Source: Platycnemis pennipes
Taxonomy: Eukaryota; Arthropoda; Insecta; Odonata; Platycnemididae
Direction of reading: 5' to 3'
Length of the DNA stretch: 64,000 nucleotides
NCBI GenBank assembly: GCA_933228895.1
Contig: OW121855.1
Location: 73,184,698-73,248,697 of the forward strand
The position numbers and the translations under genes were made by a program. This document shows positions 11,240 through 22,975 of this stretch, one piece after another. The stretch's first letter is position 1. Every line of letters begins with the position of its first letter. The notes under the pieces were generated by a model that saw only the letters and a list, made by a program, of their open reading frames with translations, had not been told where the DNA came from and made no database searches.

Positions 11240-12728
11240 CCGACAAGAGTTGCTGTCTTAGGATTTCGCTAAGAAATGAGTCAATTTACACAGCGCGATT
11301 TAACTTAAGTAGATGGTGCTCCTTCAAACCTAGTTCATGCGCTCTTAAGCCTTGGCTAAACGTTGAAGTAGGAGGGCGTAAGGCAGAGGGCGTAAATGAG
11401 AAGAGATAAGGGAAGACAACATGGTTTTGAACTTGTCGTTGAGTTGCGCGAACGTAGGTTGGTGGCTTTCTAGAATTAAAACTGTAGTAAAGGTTAAATT
11501 TTGAACCGATCAAACTTGTAGCTAGTTTTTTAAAATCTAAAGTAGGTCTCGCTACTATGAATGTTAATAATCCGCAGTGGAGTTTTTCGTAATTTCTTCT
11601 ATCTTTAGTACTGCCGATTTTCGTGATTCAAACGGATTGGTCGTAAGAACGTTGCAGCTTTTTTAGAATCCCACTCCCGCGGGACTATTATTATTTCGCC
11701 TCTCTCCTATTAAATGAAAGGCTTTTCCAAATTAAACTAGTTCACCGGTTTGCAGCTTTCCCTTCATTCGTGAGTGTGGATTTAACCTCTTAAGATGTTT
11801 TGAATTATTTAGCCGAGTTACTAAGCGCCTCGTGGAAACTTAACCGTATACGTAGAGCATTCCGGTTTTTTCGGATCGTGAAATAAAGTCCCGCAAGCCT
11901 ATTGCTGGTAGTTTCGAAATGCCTCAGCTTCCCTTGTCCGATTTTCGTCGATGTTTATCGAAACAAGGATCCTGAATTCAGAGCGAAAATATGTCAGTTT
12001 TTGGAAATATAACCGCGTATAATCTAATTCAGTTGCTCTTTAATCTCGTGAACGACGTGGTGTCTCGTAACGAGTGAACGTTATTATCGCTTTCTTCTCG
12101 CCTACTTTGATGGATCTCTCTTGAGAAATAGCAGTACGAATCCTTCTACTGCCAGAGGATCAAAGGCGCTTAAGAGGCGAAAGCCTCTGGAGGGCCGATT
12201 TTTTTTACTTTTAGATACTTTTTATAATGGTAAGCCTTAAGACTAAGGTAAAGCTTAATGCAAATTTGTTAATTATATCTTAGATAATTATATCGTATTC
12301 ATTCTGCCAATTTCCCAAACCCAAAATGTCGTCATTTAGATAAATACGAAGTTTGTTCTTTGAAAACAACTCTTGCAAACTTAATGCAAAATTAGCTCGG
12401 CAATTTTGTGACCGACTACCTGAAAGCTGCTTGGGGTAAAAGAGGTAATATAATGTAATTGGGGTAATATATCTTGAGCTATTACTAATTACCTATCGTG
12501 AGCAATCGTGGAATTGGCCTCTGGTCCCACTTTCGTGCATGTTTGTGGTCATTTCGCATCTCTTGATTTATGCTTCGAATAGTTTTTTTTTTAATATCAG
12601 CTTTGGCGCGGGTCAAGTTTTGTGCGTGAAAGAAATAATTTCGTGTGAAGTCATAGTTTTTTTCCCTTGAATTTAGTTGACATAGCAGTACTGTTTGTGC
12701 AGCTCCTACCTATACTGATCGCCAATGT
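11240..12728. other. Nothing recognised apart from a small GNRA hairpin
   Basis: At 12173-12188 AGAGGC, GAAA, GCCTCT forms a perfect 6-bp stem with a GAAA tetraloop. No context supports an RNA gene. Confidence 0.4.
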
Positions 12729-12795
12729 GTGCCCGGCGTCGAGTTGACCGCAGTCACGCACCCTTGCGGGGACTTGCAGGGAGATGAAGATTTGC
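12729..12795 (+). mobile_element. Weak LINE-beta 3'-end match
   Basis: GCACCCTTGCGGGGACTTGC followed by AGGGAGATGAAGAT resembles the terminal hairpin and tail of LINE-beta, with several mismatches. Confidence 0.25.
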
Positions 12796-12799
12796 ATTG

Positions 12800-14066
12800 G
12801 GTACCTAATTAATGAATCCGAACACGACTTCAATCGCTCTCCCTCCTCTTTCTTTCTTTATTGGTGGGACTCCCAGATTCTCATCTCAGCTTACGCTTGC
12901 TGTTTTTCTCGTATTTTTTTACAAACCCGACGAATATTCTTTACCTAAACTAAATCCCCTGAAATTCTCTTTTCAATGATGTTTTGACAATACTTGCTGG
13001 ATATTGATAATCAAATTCTTGTTGAAAGCGCGATGCTTTCAAATTAAAGTTGTGACTTTCTCTTACTTTCTCATTGAAAGCACATACCACGAAACAAAGA
13101 ACCCACCCGTGCCTCGCCCGTTACGGTATTGGGAGAAAGGTAGACCACATTGTCAAAACAGAATTGTAGGCATGTCGGTCAGCATATGAAGCACGCCCTT
13201 GCTCCACAAGTTTCGCCTACTTCTCGTCGTTTGTTTTGTGCTGAAGTCAGTAGAATTCTGTCCTCTGGTTGGGTGATGCGCCAAGTGGGCATAAGGCACA
13301 TCTTGATGCTTCAGAGTACGTTTGCCTCCGCGTTTTTTCATGCGCATGATGACACTTTTTGAATTTCGCGAGATGTTTTGCGGTCGGCAAAGTCCACATC
13401 ATACTCTCCTGTTCCAGCACAAGAGCTGGTATGATGGCAATCTGACAATGATACAGAACCTACTATGATTAGAGCTGTATCTGAAACGCCATCATGACCC
13501 TTGAATTTGTTCAAGTTCGGAATGGACTTGTGCGCAATGGTGACCGTTGAAGATCGCTTTGTGTCACATCTACATCTTTGTCATCTTCGTGACGCTTCTA
13601 CATCCTGATGTGTGGCAAGGGTGAATATCACAAATCATGCACCATTTGCATGAAATGCTGTAGCGAAAGTAAACATGATTGGTCGATGGCTAGTATTTCC
13701 TGCTAGAACAAGTAGGTCTGCACCCATTATGAAACCAAGAATGCGAGGTAGCTTACCAGCAATCAGATTTTAATCCCAGGGTGAAGGTTTCGGATCACTG
13801 CTGAGTTCTTCTAATGGAGGAGAATACTTACTTGTTGGTAAAATATTCATTTCCTCACAAGTAGGCGATTGGAGGACCTTATACCAACCCCCTCTCTCTT
13901 TATTCTTTTACAATAGCATTTTTGCTTGATCTTTTCGTACTCTCTTTCAGCATATTTCCCCAATAGGGAAGCTTTTAAGGGAGTGATGTTCTCATGTGTA
14001 ATTGGTGTGTTCTGTGGGTGTAATCTATGTGGTGTGTTTTCTAAGTCTTGTGAACTGGCAAGTGGT
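12800..14066. other. Nothing recognised
   Basis: Short open frames only (at most 77 residues), without motifs. No repeat shared with the rest of the window. Confidence 0.4.
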
Positions 14067-14076
14067 GTTGTTTACT

Positions 14077-14420
14077 GGTTGGTTTGGTTGGTTATTCAGG
14101 GGAGGCGGCCGACAGCTGAGGTCATTTGCGCCATTTATGATAGGTGGGTAATTGGGTAATGGTAGGAGTTTTCAGGGAACGGAGGAAGGGTGGAGAGAAG
14201 AAACCCGGCGTCGGCATTAGCCTACTCTTAACGAAAGGCGCCCAGGGGACTACGGCTTAGCGTCCCATCTAACGGACGGAGTACTGAACTTGAAATGCCC
14301 TCCACAAGGCACTCAAATGGGGAACGGTTTTCCACTGAAAAATCCGCCACTGCCGGTAATCGAATCCGGGCCCTCGGGATGGGAGGCCAATACTCTAGCC
14401 TCCGCACCAACCCGATCCCC
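14077..14420 (-). mobile_element. SINE-A, full length with target-site duplication
   Basis: This is one of the two best SINE-A copies (344 bp). On the minus strand it starts GGGGATCGGGTTGGTGCGG and has a tRNA-like head with CTAGAGTATTGGCCTCCCATC and B box GATTCGATTACCGGC. It continues through the conserved core (CGTTAAGAGTAGGCTAATGC) and ends CGGCCGCCTCCCCTGAATAA then CCAACCAAACC. It is flanked by an identical 10-bp direct repeat, GTTGTTTACT, at 14067-14076 and 14421-14430. The duplication and the A/B boxes support retrotransposition of a pol III-type transcript by a LINE machinery. Confidence 0.92.
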
Positions 14421-14430
14421 GTTGTTTACT

Positions 14431-17068
14431 TTGCTGTGTTATTGTTTATGTGGGGTTTTATTATTTTAGAGGGGATGAAGCGACTTTGATGCTAACTTTT
14501 GGCCCTTGTTCTGACTTGCTATAATGGGAGTGGAGTAAAACTAATTAATTAGTCTGGTACTGGGGCAATTTGATGTGGAGTTATTTAGGGATTTGGAGGT
14601 ACCTCAGTAGGATCATGATGTATGTACCAACATCCCCTGCCTAACACCCTGATGGCGGTTCTAAAATTACGGACCGGAGTGAATAATTCCATTAAGTGGA
14701 CTGAGAATACGTATTTTTCCACGTTTATATGTGGTGCTGAGTTGAAAAAATAACTATTTCTGAGTCCGCTGTTCAGCAACATTTTACCTGTTTCACAGGA
14801 CTTCATCACAACGTATTTCCTCTCGTTGCAATTCAACGCCGTGGGTAACACGCTCCTGTCATTATTCTTTGTCCCATTTTATCTCGCGATTTAGCGTAAT
14901 AGAGCTCCCTTACGCCACGCGTGTTCGCCCGCCTTTCCCCACAGTTACTCAATCATTCCTCGGCTCTGCATTCGTTTTTTCCTCAGTGCCGTCGTTTGCG
15001 GAAAGAGGAGCGCTCCTTGATGGAGGTTGACGTCCCACTGATCTGATTTTTACCTTCTGTCTCCCTTTGCCCGCCTAATATGGAAAACCCATGCGGACCT
15101 CAGCGAGACGTCCGTAGTAGCTGGTAGCCGGATGTCCGGTCGCGTCTCTAGCCGGAGGATGTGTCTTTTAAGTAGGAAATTCATCGTGGATCAAGCCGCC
15201 AGATTTCAGTCCGCATTTCACTGCTGCTTGGCGACTCTTGGCATTTTGCTCTGTAATAAGGAGACATCGTCTGTTCGGGCATAATAATGGTTCGTCCATG
15301 GCTGTTGTTAAGGAATGCCATTCCCTGTTACTCTAATCATAATAGCTTCAGATGGCTTAGGTTTCTTCGGGTGACGGCTTGAAGTTCCTTTGATATAGTC
15401 TAGTAATGTTATGTCACGTAAACAGGTAACTCATTGTAGAGGAGAGTTAATATTAATATGATCAGTGGAAGTAATTTTCAGATTAACTAATGCTTATGTT
15501 CAGCGCGTTGATGACAGCATTCAGTGAAGGAAGAGTGGCAATCCAGTTACTATGCATTTTATGTTCTTTTCAGACAACATAGCATATGATTTTGCCGCAA
15601 AAGAAATTATGTTTACATGTCCAGAGATTCGTTACATAGAACCTTGTCTGGTGCGATGAAAAATCCATGTGTATTTCCTCTGAATTGGAACTGCATAAAG
15701 TGGCAGTGATTCGTAATATTGGAAAACGCCTTTGTTGGATATAATACTGATACGTATGCTACTTTAAAGAAGCCTATCGCTTGCATATATTTCCTCTTCT
15801 CCCGTGATCAAGCCGGCGAAAGATTATCGCGATTATTATTAGAAAGATTAGGCGAAAGATTATTTTTTTAATAGCTCATCTGTCGTTGAGTTGTGCACCT
15901 TACTTTGTGGCATTGTGTTTAGGTATCACTTCATCAAATTAGGGAACGAATCTTAATAAAATTGTTCATACCATCTCTCCTTCATTCCTCGTACAGACCA
16001 TTAATATAACCGTATAGTAAGTGTATAATAAAGGGTCCATCGCCTGCCCAAAACTGGTTAAGAGTGATGAGGCTCTTCTGGGAATCGGATCTCATTGAGC
16101 AGCAGGAAGATTTTTAGCTTGGGCCTGATAAATTACGTATGTTGTGAATATATCACTAGAAGAATAAACGACGCATCAACTAATTCGCCGCTTACCAATT
16201 TTGACATAGCGGAATAAATAAAGCCAATTATGTAATGATACAGTTGTTGCATTAGTTAAAGTTTACACTAATTCCATACGGTTCAGAAATGCTTATGTTA
16301 ATCAGATGCAGGTAATAATGAGATTTCCTCAGACGTGAATTTCTAAGAAGTGGGGAACCCCTCTTCTCAAGTGACGAAGAGTTACTGTATTAATTTTACG
16401 TTACTGTAGTAACCATACTATGAAGGATCACTTTAAATGCTTTAACACACCTCTTACACATTCAACTACATAAGTATTTGTGAGGACGCGTTAAAAATAC
16501 TATTGCTGCCCTCTTAATTTCTTTCCTGTTGTATGTACCTAAAAGCGAATATGTACAGTTTTGGGTAGGTGTCTGTCATCGCTTACTCTATGATAGAATG
16601 TAAATGTGTCCGTGTTTTTTCTGCTTAAATGGGGCCACATACTGCACCGCGCGTTAGGGAAGAAGTGTTAACCTCCTGTTAACCTAAATGTTAATTTCCT
16701 GTTAATTTCCTTGTGAATCGAGCAGAAGGTACCGCATGCGATAGTGTTTTAATTCCGTCGCTTATATTTTAAAGTAAGGAAGGGATACGGCTGCGGTTAT
16801 TAGCAATAAATCGCTTGACACCGATTGAACACCCTTCAGAAGGTCTCTTATGGCCGTCGTTTCCTTTCGTATGGCTCGTATCATGGCTCTCTCCGACACC
16901 GCAGCGGTTAACCACGGCGGCATTGTCCTCCAGGAAAGCGGGAATGTCAAATCCTTCATCCCACGGGTCCTGAACTCTATAGGCATATCATTCCGGCGGA
17001 GGAAATGCGATGCTTTAGTCGGCCTTGGGTCTGAATGAGTATCGGAGTCACACTATTCGATGACCGAT
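14431..17068. other. Nothing recognised
   Basis: AT-rich, with a modestly CG-richer patch at 14880-15190. At 16777-16990 (minus) a frame reads RVQDPWDEGFDIPAFLEDNA, but it lacks an ATG and splice signals, so it is only noted. Confidence 0.35.
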
Positions 17069-17099
17069 GTTCCTTCTCCCTCACAGAAGGAGAAGGAAC
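17069..17099. repeat. Perfect 11-bp hairpin
   Basis: GTTCCTTCTCC (17069-17079) and GGAGAAGGAAC (17089-17099) are exact complements with a 9-nt loop. Confidence 0.75.
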
Positions 17100-17520
17100 C
17101 TTCTCTTCCTGCCAACGCGTGTCCGATTCCTTGAGATTATTCCATTCCAATTTGCCGAGAATCGCTGAAAATTATTCCAATTCGGTTAGTCAAATTGTGA
17201 ATTTCTGCGTTCTAATTGAAGTGTGGGATTATACCCGAGGTATTTCAGTTGCCGAAGGCCAAGAGTAGTTCACGTCAATTATCAGATTATTGTGCGGTTG
17301 CCTTGTGGGGAGAGCGATGACCTATTGATCGTAAATCTCGGGTCGAATTTCGGGTCTATTTGGACTCGTCCTCTTCAGATCATAGTGTGATTTTGTGGGT
17401 ATCGGAACTTTCTATGGCACTGTAGGCGGCACGGAGAAAGGAACTGGCCCGCTTTAGTAGTTGCAGTGGTAATTCGGGGTAGTTGGGTATTATAATATAA
17501 TATTGGGGTAGTTATAAATG

Positions 17521-17835
17521 TTTTTCGGGTAAGGAGGAAGAGTGGAGAGAGAACCGGCGTCGGTATTACGTCTGCATAATACCCTTCAAGCCACCATAGA
17601 GGTGTGTGGTTGGCGGTGAATTTACACCAAACATGCATTACATATCAAGCTTAAAAAAGAGCTCCTTAGCGTGCTTTTAGCGAAAGGCGCCAAGGGGTCC
17701 AACGTCCCATCCGACGGACGGGGTACTGAACTCAAAGCGCTCTCTACACCGAACTGAAGTGGGGATCAGTAAACCGATGGAAAAGCTCTGCCAAGGACTC
17801 GAACCTTGGGATGGTAAGCCAGTACTCAAGGGACT
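17521..17835 (-). mobile_element. SINE-A split by a LINE-beta fragment
   Basis: Minus-strand SINE-A landmarks flank an unrelated block: TACCGACGCCGGTTCTCTC on one side (17530-17568), CGCTAAAAGCACGCTAAG and CCCGTCCGTCGGATGGGACG on the other (17665-17730). The head (AAGGTTCGAGTCCTTGGC) runs to about 17835. The interruption falls in the conserved CTTTCGTTAAGAGTAGGC core. Confidence 0.75.
17570..17660 (-). mobile_element. LINE-beta 3' end nested in SINE-A
   Basis: GCAAGCCACC-type hairpin sequence (TTCAAGCCACCATAGAGGTG then TGTGGTTGGCGGTGAA), followed by ACACCAAACATGCATTAC, matches the 3' UTR of LINE-beta read on the minus strand. It lies inside the SINE-A copy, so it inserted later than that SINE. 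Confidence 0.65.
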
Positions 17836-18011
17836 TAAAAAAAATCTTCTGTTTGGGACTCCAGACGGCTGAATACGCTCTATATCCTTAACTGCTGTGA
17901 GAATATCATAGATACGTCCGTTGTACACGTACGCAATTAAGTACGTATGTGTAAAAAGTAAAAAAACTGAAATTATCCATGCCTGAATGAGGAACACTTC
18001 GCTTTATTCAC

Positions 18012-18090
18012 ATTAATTATTTTCCCACGACCGATTTCGTATCCATGTCGTCTGAGCGACGAAACCGGTCGTAGAAAAAAATTAATTATT
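18012..18090. repeat. Fold-back element with CGACCGGTTTCGT motif
   Basis: Left arm ATTAATTATTTTCCCACGAC then CGATTTCGT; right arm ACGAAACCGGTCGTAG then AAAAAAATTAATTATT. The arms are about 30 bp, with a few mismatches and a spacer under 20 nt. It resembles the other fold-back at 32734-32824 in plan (a CCGGTT/TTCGGC motif next to a hairpin). Confidence 0.65.
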
Positions 18091-18683
18091 TCCAAAATTA
18101 CAAAGCATTTCTTATTCTGTAATCATGCATTTTCATTACTGTAGCCTGCAACCATATAGTTCTTCATGTGTCTTGGTGGAATTTGGTTTTCCTGAGGATG
18201 GTAAAAGGAGCGCATATGACTTAAAGTTTTGTAACCAGTGCTATCGATGGCAATAACAGTGGTTCCCAGACATTAAGTCATCTGTGTTCTTCACCGTTCT
18301 CATGATATCGAATGTCGCACTGATTCACGACCCGATGTTCCTCAGTGCTGCCGACTCCTGAGTCCGTTGTGATCCTCTATTAATGCCAATGAGTGTGTGC
18401 GAAACATTCGCACATTCATCATCCTCCACCGTCCCAAATAAATGACTGTTTTTGTTTAGGTTTTTGAAATTAAATAGTCACGGAGGCGTATATACAAAAT
18501 AGCTAAAGTACTTTATTAATGTGAACTTATTTACTCGTATTAGTTAATTATAAGCTCGATTAAATCATAATGCATATCTTCTGCTGACATTAATCTTTTC
18601 TTCCTGTTATTTTATTTACGTCTCCATGAGGCGTTCTTGTTTTGAAACGATTTTGTCTTAAAAAATTTAACTTAAATCATAAT

Positions 18684-19021
18684 AAGGGAATCGGGTTGGT
18701 GTGGTGACTAGAGTACTGGCCTCCCATCCCGAGGTCCCGGGTTCGATTCCCGGCAGTGGCGGATTTTTCTGTGGAAAACCGTTCCCCATTACAGTTCCTT
18801 GTGGAGGGCATTTCAAGTGCAGTACTCCGTCCGTCGGATGGGACGTTAAGCCGTGGTCCCCCTGGTGCCTTTCGTTAAGAGTAGGCTAATGCCGACGCCA
18901 GGTTTCTCTCCACCCTTCCTCCGTTCCCTGAAAACTCCTACCATTACCCAATTACCCAACTTTCCTAAATGGCGCAAATGACCTCAGCTGTCGGTCGCCT
19001 CCCCTGAATAACCAACCAACG
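18684..19021 (+). mobile_element. SINE-A, best-preserved copy, with target-site duplication
   Basis: This 338-bp element is the reference copy for the family. The head reads TCGGGTTGGTGTGGTGACTA then GAGTACTGGCCTCCCATCCC, with an intact B box GGTTCGATTCC inside a tRNA-like T arm (CCCGGGTTCGATTCCCGGC). The body contains TCCGTCCGTCGGATGGGACG, the core CGTTAAGAGTAGGCTAATGC and CCCTTCCTCCGTTCCCTGAA. The tail is GTCGGTCGCCTCCCCTGAAT then AACCAACCAAC. An identical 10-bp repeat, AAATCATAAT, flanks it (18674-18683, 19022-19031). The two boxes fit an internal pol III promoter. There is no ORF and none is expected. Confidence 0.93.
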
Positions 19022-19039
19022 AAATCATAATGAACTTTT

Positions 19040-19930
19040 TGCGTAAACTTAGTATTCCATGTTAAAAATCCGATCCATTGATAATTTTGTTTGGTTTTTA
19101 AAATCGTCTTGACAATTTATGAATAAATAAGCATGTATATTATATTAATGTGTACATATTTACAATTTATAACACCTCTTATTTGTTATTTACTTGCGAC
19201 CTACATTTCTCCTGCGGACAGTAATCCTTTCTTTTTTGCTAGTTATTTACGTCTCCAGGGCGTTCTTGTTTAGTTGGTTCCTTTATGCTGAATATTTTTT
19301 TCTTTGTGCTTAAATTTTATCAAAACATGTGTTTCAATGTTATCTTAATATGCGGTGTCATAAGTCAGTAAAAAATTCCTGTCCACTAGATCAACGCCAT
19401 GGGCTTTGTGTAAGTGGAGGAAAAGGTATGACAACAGAAATACTATATCGGGTGATCGCCTGTCGTCGCCAATGTATCGTAGTAACGCAATGCCCTACAT
19501 TACCGCCGGACTCGGATAGGGGTCAGCTCCAGTGCGTGACGGTAGACTTGCTCCCCGTTCGTCTCTCTCCTCCTCCCTGCCCTCGGAGCCTGGAGGAAAT
19601 TCGCGAATTAGTGCCCTTCGTGGACGATGACGCTTTTGTTCTCGGATAAAGGAAACGCCGAGTGGGTCACTCGTTGATTCAGCTCGCCTACGCTATCAAT
19701 GGACGTCCCTCTCCCAAGGGTCGCCCTGACGTCTCCCCCCTACCGCGTTTCCGAAGATACTCGTAGGATAGGTACACGGGCGAATTTGAAGCCGTGGTCT
19801 TACCACAGGGAACGCCTGCATCAGGAACTTTTGAAACTTGTGTCCGGATTTGGTTAAAATTGGCAAGCCATCAGCGCACGCTTAATGCTACCAATGGTTG
19901 GTGATACCTCTAATGGTTGTTGATATACTA
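19040..19930. other. Nothing recognised
   Basis: An open frame at 19329-19649 (+) overlaps a CG-richer patch (19500-19770) and shows no domain. Confidence 0.35.
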
Positions 19931-19934
19931 GTAG

Positions 19935-20062
19935 AGGTAGGAGTAAGGTATTTAGGATGTGAAAGAGAAGTAGTAGGCAAATATGAAGAGTTTAGCTGAT
20001 AAGAGAATGGAATGGAGAGCTGCGTCAAGCCAATCTTAGTATTGCTGACCCGTGATGATTAT
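19935..20062 (+). mobile_element. LINE-alpha 3' end, diverged
   Basis: AAATATGAAGAGTTTAGCTG, GGAGAGCTGCGTCAAGCCAA and CTTAGTATTGCTGACCCGTG follow the LINE-alpha 3' end, closing with a short GATGAT tail. Confidence 0.7.
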
Positions 20063-21412
20063 GTGATAGTAGGATTATGTTTTTACGTGCTCCAACTGCT
20101 AATGAGGGAGCTAGGTAGAGATCGTCATCGTAAAGCATTTCGCTCACGGAGCTTGGCTAACGAAATCATTTGGTTACGCGAGATATTAACTAGGTAATTT
20201 ACCTCGAGTGTATTATAATGGGATGGCGCAGACGATGCCACCGGTTGGTGACCCGTCTCCTACCAGTCACCAACCAGTACATGATACGTACTCGGTGACT
20301 CATCTATGGAGTCTCCTAGGCTACCAGTTAGTAACCCTTCCAGAGGCTGTTTTTCATATTACTATGGGAGATGCTTACAATGACTTAAAGCATATGAAAG
20401 CAAAAAACAAATATAGGCAACAAACTTTCCAACTGGATGATCTAGGTATTTTGCAGCAACAAAATGCCTACAGTTTATATTCATTCCGTGTGTGGATTGT
20501 TCAGTAAGACCTTCTTTCTCTTATTTTGTTTTTAATATTGCCGTACTATATCATATTTTCGTCCTAATTAAATCCAGAAAAAATTGTCGAAATAAGAATG
20601 GAGAGGAAACATTACGGACTACCAATGTAAATTTGATCACTTTTGAGTACCTTCATGTATGATCCCCGATCATTAACCAGTAATTTACTGATTAGTGATT
20701 CAAGCCTCTAACCACTTTAGTTTAACTTAGTAGCTCCGCGTACGAACGGCCAACGCTGCTGGAACCTACGAGAAAATATTAGCTGTGAGAAAGTTAGAGA
20801 ATCGGCCGCAAGATAGATTTTTGCAAAATCACCATAGCTAACCCTGCCCCAATTTGTCAATATTAACTCCCAGCTCGCCTAAAAAGAAAAAAATCATGCT
20901 TAACATGACCGTGTAGAGACCTTGTGTTCAACTCAGCGCGCTTTGACAGCCCCGCGCCGACTTGACTTCCGTCGGGGAATTCGATCACCTGCGTCGATCT
21001 CTCCATTCAGGCGGAAACATTCTGTGGGACCGCTGTGTGACAGAACCCCATCGCGAAATATAAAACTAAATCCAAGGCGGTGCCGTCCGTCTGTGGTGTG
21101 CTAAGCTGAGGAACCAGTCTCTTCGTCGATGTCCGCGGCCCTGAAACATTGGGAATTCAGTGTTGAGGACACCGACCTTGTCTATGTTATGCAATTAGAT
21201 TAGTTTGTGTGTGTTCTTCCGGCTAGGGTTGGTTTTCATGGGCGACTGGTACATTTCTGTCTAAACATTGAAACGTTTGTTTTCCTTTGCTTATTTCAAT
21301 GCATTTTCAACCTCTCCTCACACCGTCCGAAGTACTTGTACTATTCCTCCATGGTTCCTCAGAAACCAAAATGACATTTAATAAGTCTTATGTCTTGGAA
21401 CCTCCACCTGTT
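20063..21412. other. Nothing recognised
   Basis: A 99-residue frame at 20208-20507 (+) has no recognised motif. GGTTGGTGAC and GTCACCAACC near 20243-20275 form a small inverted repeat. Confidence 0.35.
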
Positions 21413-21580
21413 GGCGATAGTAGCTAGGTTGATAAAGCACTGTCGTGGCAACCCAAGGGTCGCGGGATCGAATCCCGTCCAGGGCGTGTATTTTGTGCTT
21501 TTCGTGAGATTACGATCTTAGATGCGATCGTGCGATATAACCTCAGCCGCGGGAGCATCTGAAATCCAAGACTACTACCA
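21413..21580 (+). mobile_element. SINE-B, near full length
   Basis: The tRNA-like head (GGCGATAGTAGCTAGGTTGA, then GCAACCCAAGGGTCGCGGG and the B box GATCGAATCCC) is followed by a short body. The 3' end is CGATATAACCTCAGCCGCGG, then ATCCAAGACTACTAC. The (TAC) end and the CGATATAACCT block define the family, about 170 bp long. Confidence 0.75.
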
Positions 21581-21584
21581 AAAT

Positions 21585-21810
21585 CCGCCCATTCTGCTGC
21601 ATACCGATTTCCTCCCGTAACTTCCTCTTCTCCCCAACCATGCCCAGCTTCTGTCTTGTCTTCCGTTTCTACCATTTTACCTTCTCCATTTTTCTCCATT
21701 TCCACGTCTCAGCCTCTTCCGATCTCTTCTCATACTCTGTATCCCAGGCCCACGTTTCGCAATCATTCAACCGCTCGCTCCAGACACTTATAACCATAGC
21801 AATATTGCCC
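21585..21810 (-). mobile_element. LINE C-terminal fragment (post-RT region)
   Basis: Reading the minus strand across one or two frame changes gives VWSERLNDCETWAWDTEYEK then RSEEAETWKWRKMEKVKW. This matches the usual VALYGCETWTL...RLEAFEMWMWRRMEKVKW region downstream of the RT domain in arthropod LINEs. It ends where SINE-B begins. The match comes from recalled family patterns and should be checked with a profile search. Confidence 0.55.
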
Positions 21811-22869
21811 AGGGTCCCTATTTTGATTTAACACCAATTACTAAAAGGTGTTATCACCATTGCAATTCTACATGTATCTGTGTGACGCTAATTTACTGTC
21901 ATATTCCGTTCGCCCAAAAAATCATTCCAGTGGATGTGTAAAATATGGGGAGAGACGTGGGGAAGGAGCTCAATCTTGTGGAATACGCTTCGTTGTGTAA
22001 CGATGCTAATTAAACAGGTTGTGTCCGCGGTTGGCCAAGCATTAGTAAGGCAGTCAGTCGAAGGTTATCAGTCGCTGTGGTATGAGACAATGGAAAGAGT
22101 CGTAATTATAGATGAGAATGTACTCCATGTAATCCATAAAATGAAAGTTATAGCGTGTTTTCCATTTTCAGGTGGTTAGAGAGAAAGTGTCACAAATACC
22201 TGTGCGTCTCCATCATTTCACTGCAGTCTTTCCTCTAGTGTTCGAGGAAATTACATATGTCTTAAGGGGATAATTAGTGTCACATATGAGGAACGTAATA
22301 CATAATAGGGATCTCCATAGTAAAATGCACTTTGTACTTTTCCAGAAGTTTATTGATGGTACTTCGCGTTTCACCGCCTTGCGGCATCGTCAGGTACATA
22401 CATAACTAGAGATAAGAAGGCACTTGGCAGACCCCAGTAGGACCCTGTGCGGTGAGAAATTGTTTCCCCACTCCCCACTCCTTTCCGAGATTGTATACTT
22501 TAAGTAACCAACCCTTCTTCCCACGTGACGGCGCGACACTTTCCATGTCTCATTCACCCCAACTCCCTTCCCAAGTCTTTACCCACGTCATAACTGCTGC
22601 TTCTGCCCCATAACACCCCCACCAAAATCCTCTCACTCCCTCCGCTTCCCGCACCACAATGTCCCTCAGTGCTGAGTATATATACCTGTGGAGAAGAGTC
22701 CATCCTTTGTGTGTGTCTGACGGTGCCGCTAGGCGGTGAAACGAGTCGTACCATCATTAAACTTGTGGAAATGTACGAAGTGCATTTGTCTATGGATATT
22801 TGTAACTTCCACGAAGTGAAGCCTCAAACAGTCAATTGCATACATAATAGGGAATCTAAACCCCACCCC
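21811..22869. other. Mostly unrecognised, with a possible fold-back half
   Basis: At 22360-22397 TTCGCGTTTCACCGCCTTGC then GGCATCGTCAGGTACATA resembles one arm of the fold-back at 32734-32824; the second arm is missing. The open frames have no motifs. Confidence 0.3.
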
Positions 22870-22975
22870 ATCTCGGTTCCCGCGGTAGACATGCCAGTAA
22901 CGCTCTAGCGTGAAAACCCGCAGGTCGTGGATTCGAATCTAGTGGGCATGTTGGCTGTATGTGACTAAAGATTCA
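22870..22975 (+). mobile_element. SINE-B head fragment
   Basis: CGCGGTAGACATGCCAGTAA, then GGTCGTGGATTCGAATCTAG (B box) and GGGCATGTTGGCTGTATG. It is cut at the LINE-beta terminus that starts just after. Confidence 0.5.

Noticed and set aside
16777..16990. Minus-strand frame containing RVQDPWDEGFDIPAFLEDNA
   Set aside because: It looks somewhat protein-like, but there is no ATG, no polypyrimidine tract or clear AG acceptor before it, and no family I recognise.
18684..18770. Possible tRNA gene
   Set aside because: A and B boxes are present, but the sequence continues into a repeated 338-bp element with a target-site duplication and has no closing acceptor stem. It is a SINE head.
20208..20507. 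99-residue plus frame as a small gene
   Set aside because: No start context, motif or splice signal; it could be chance in moderately GC DNA.
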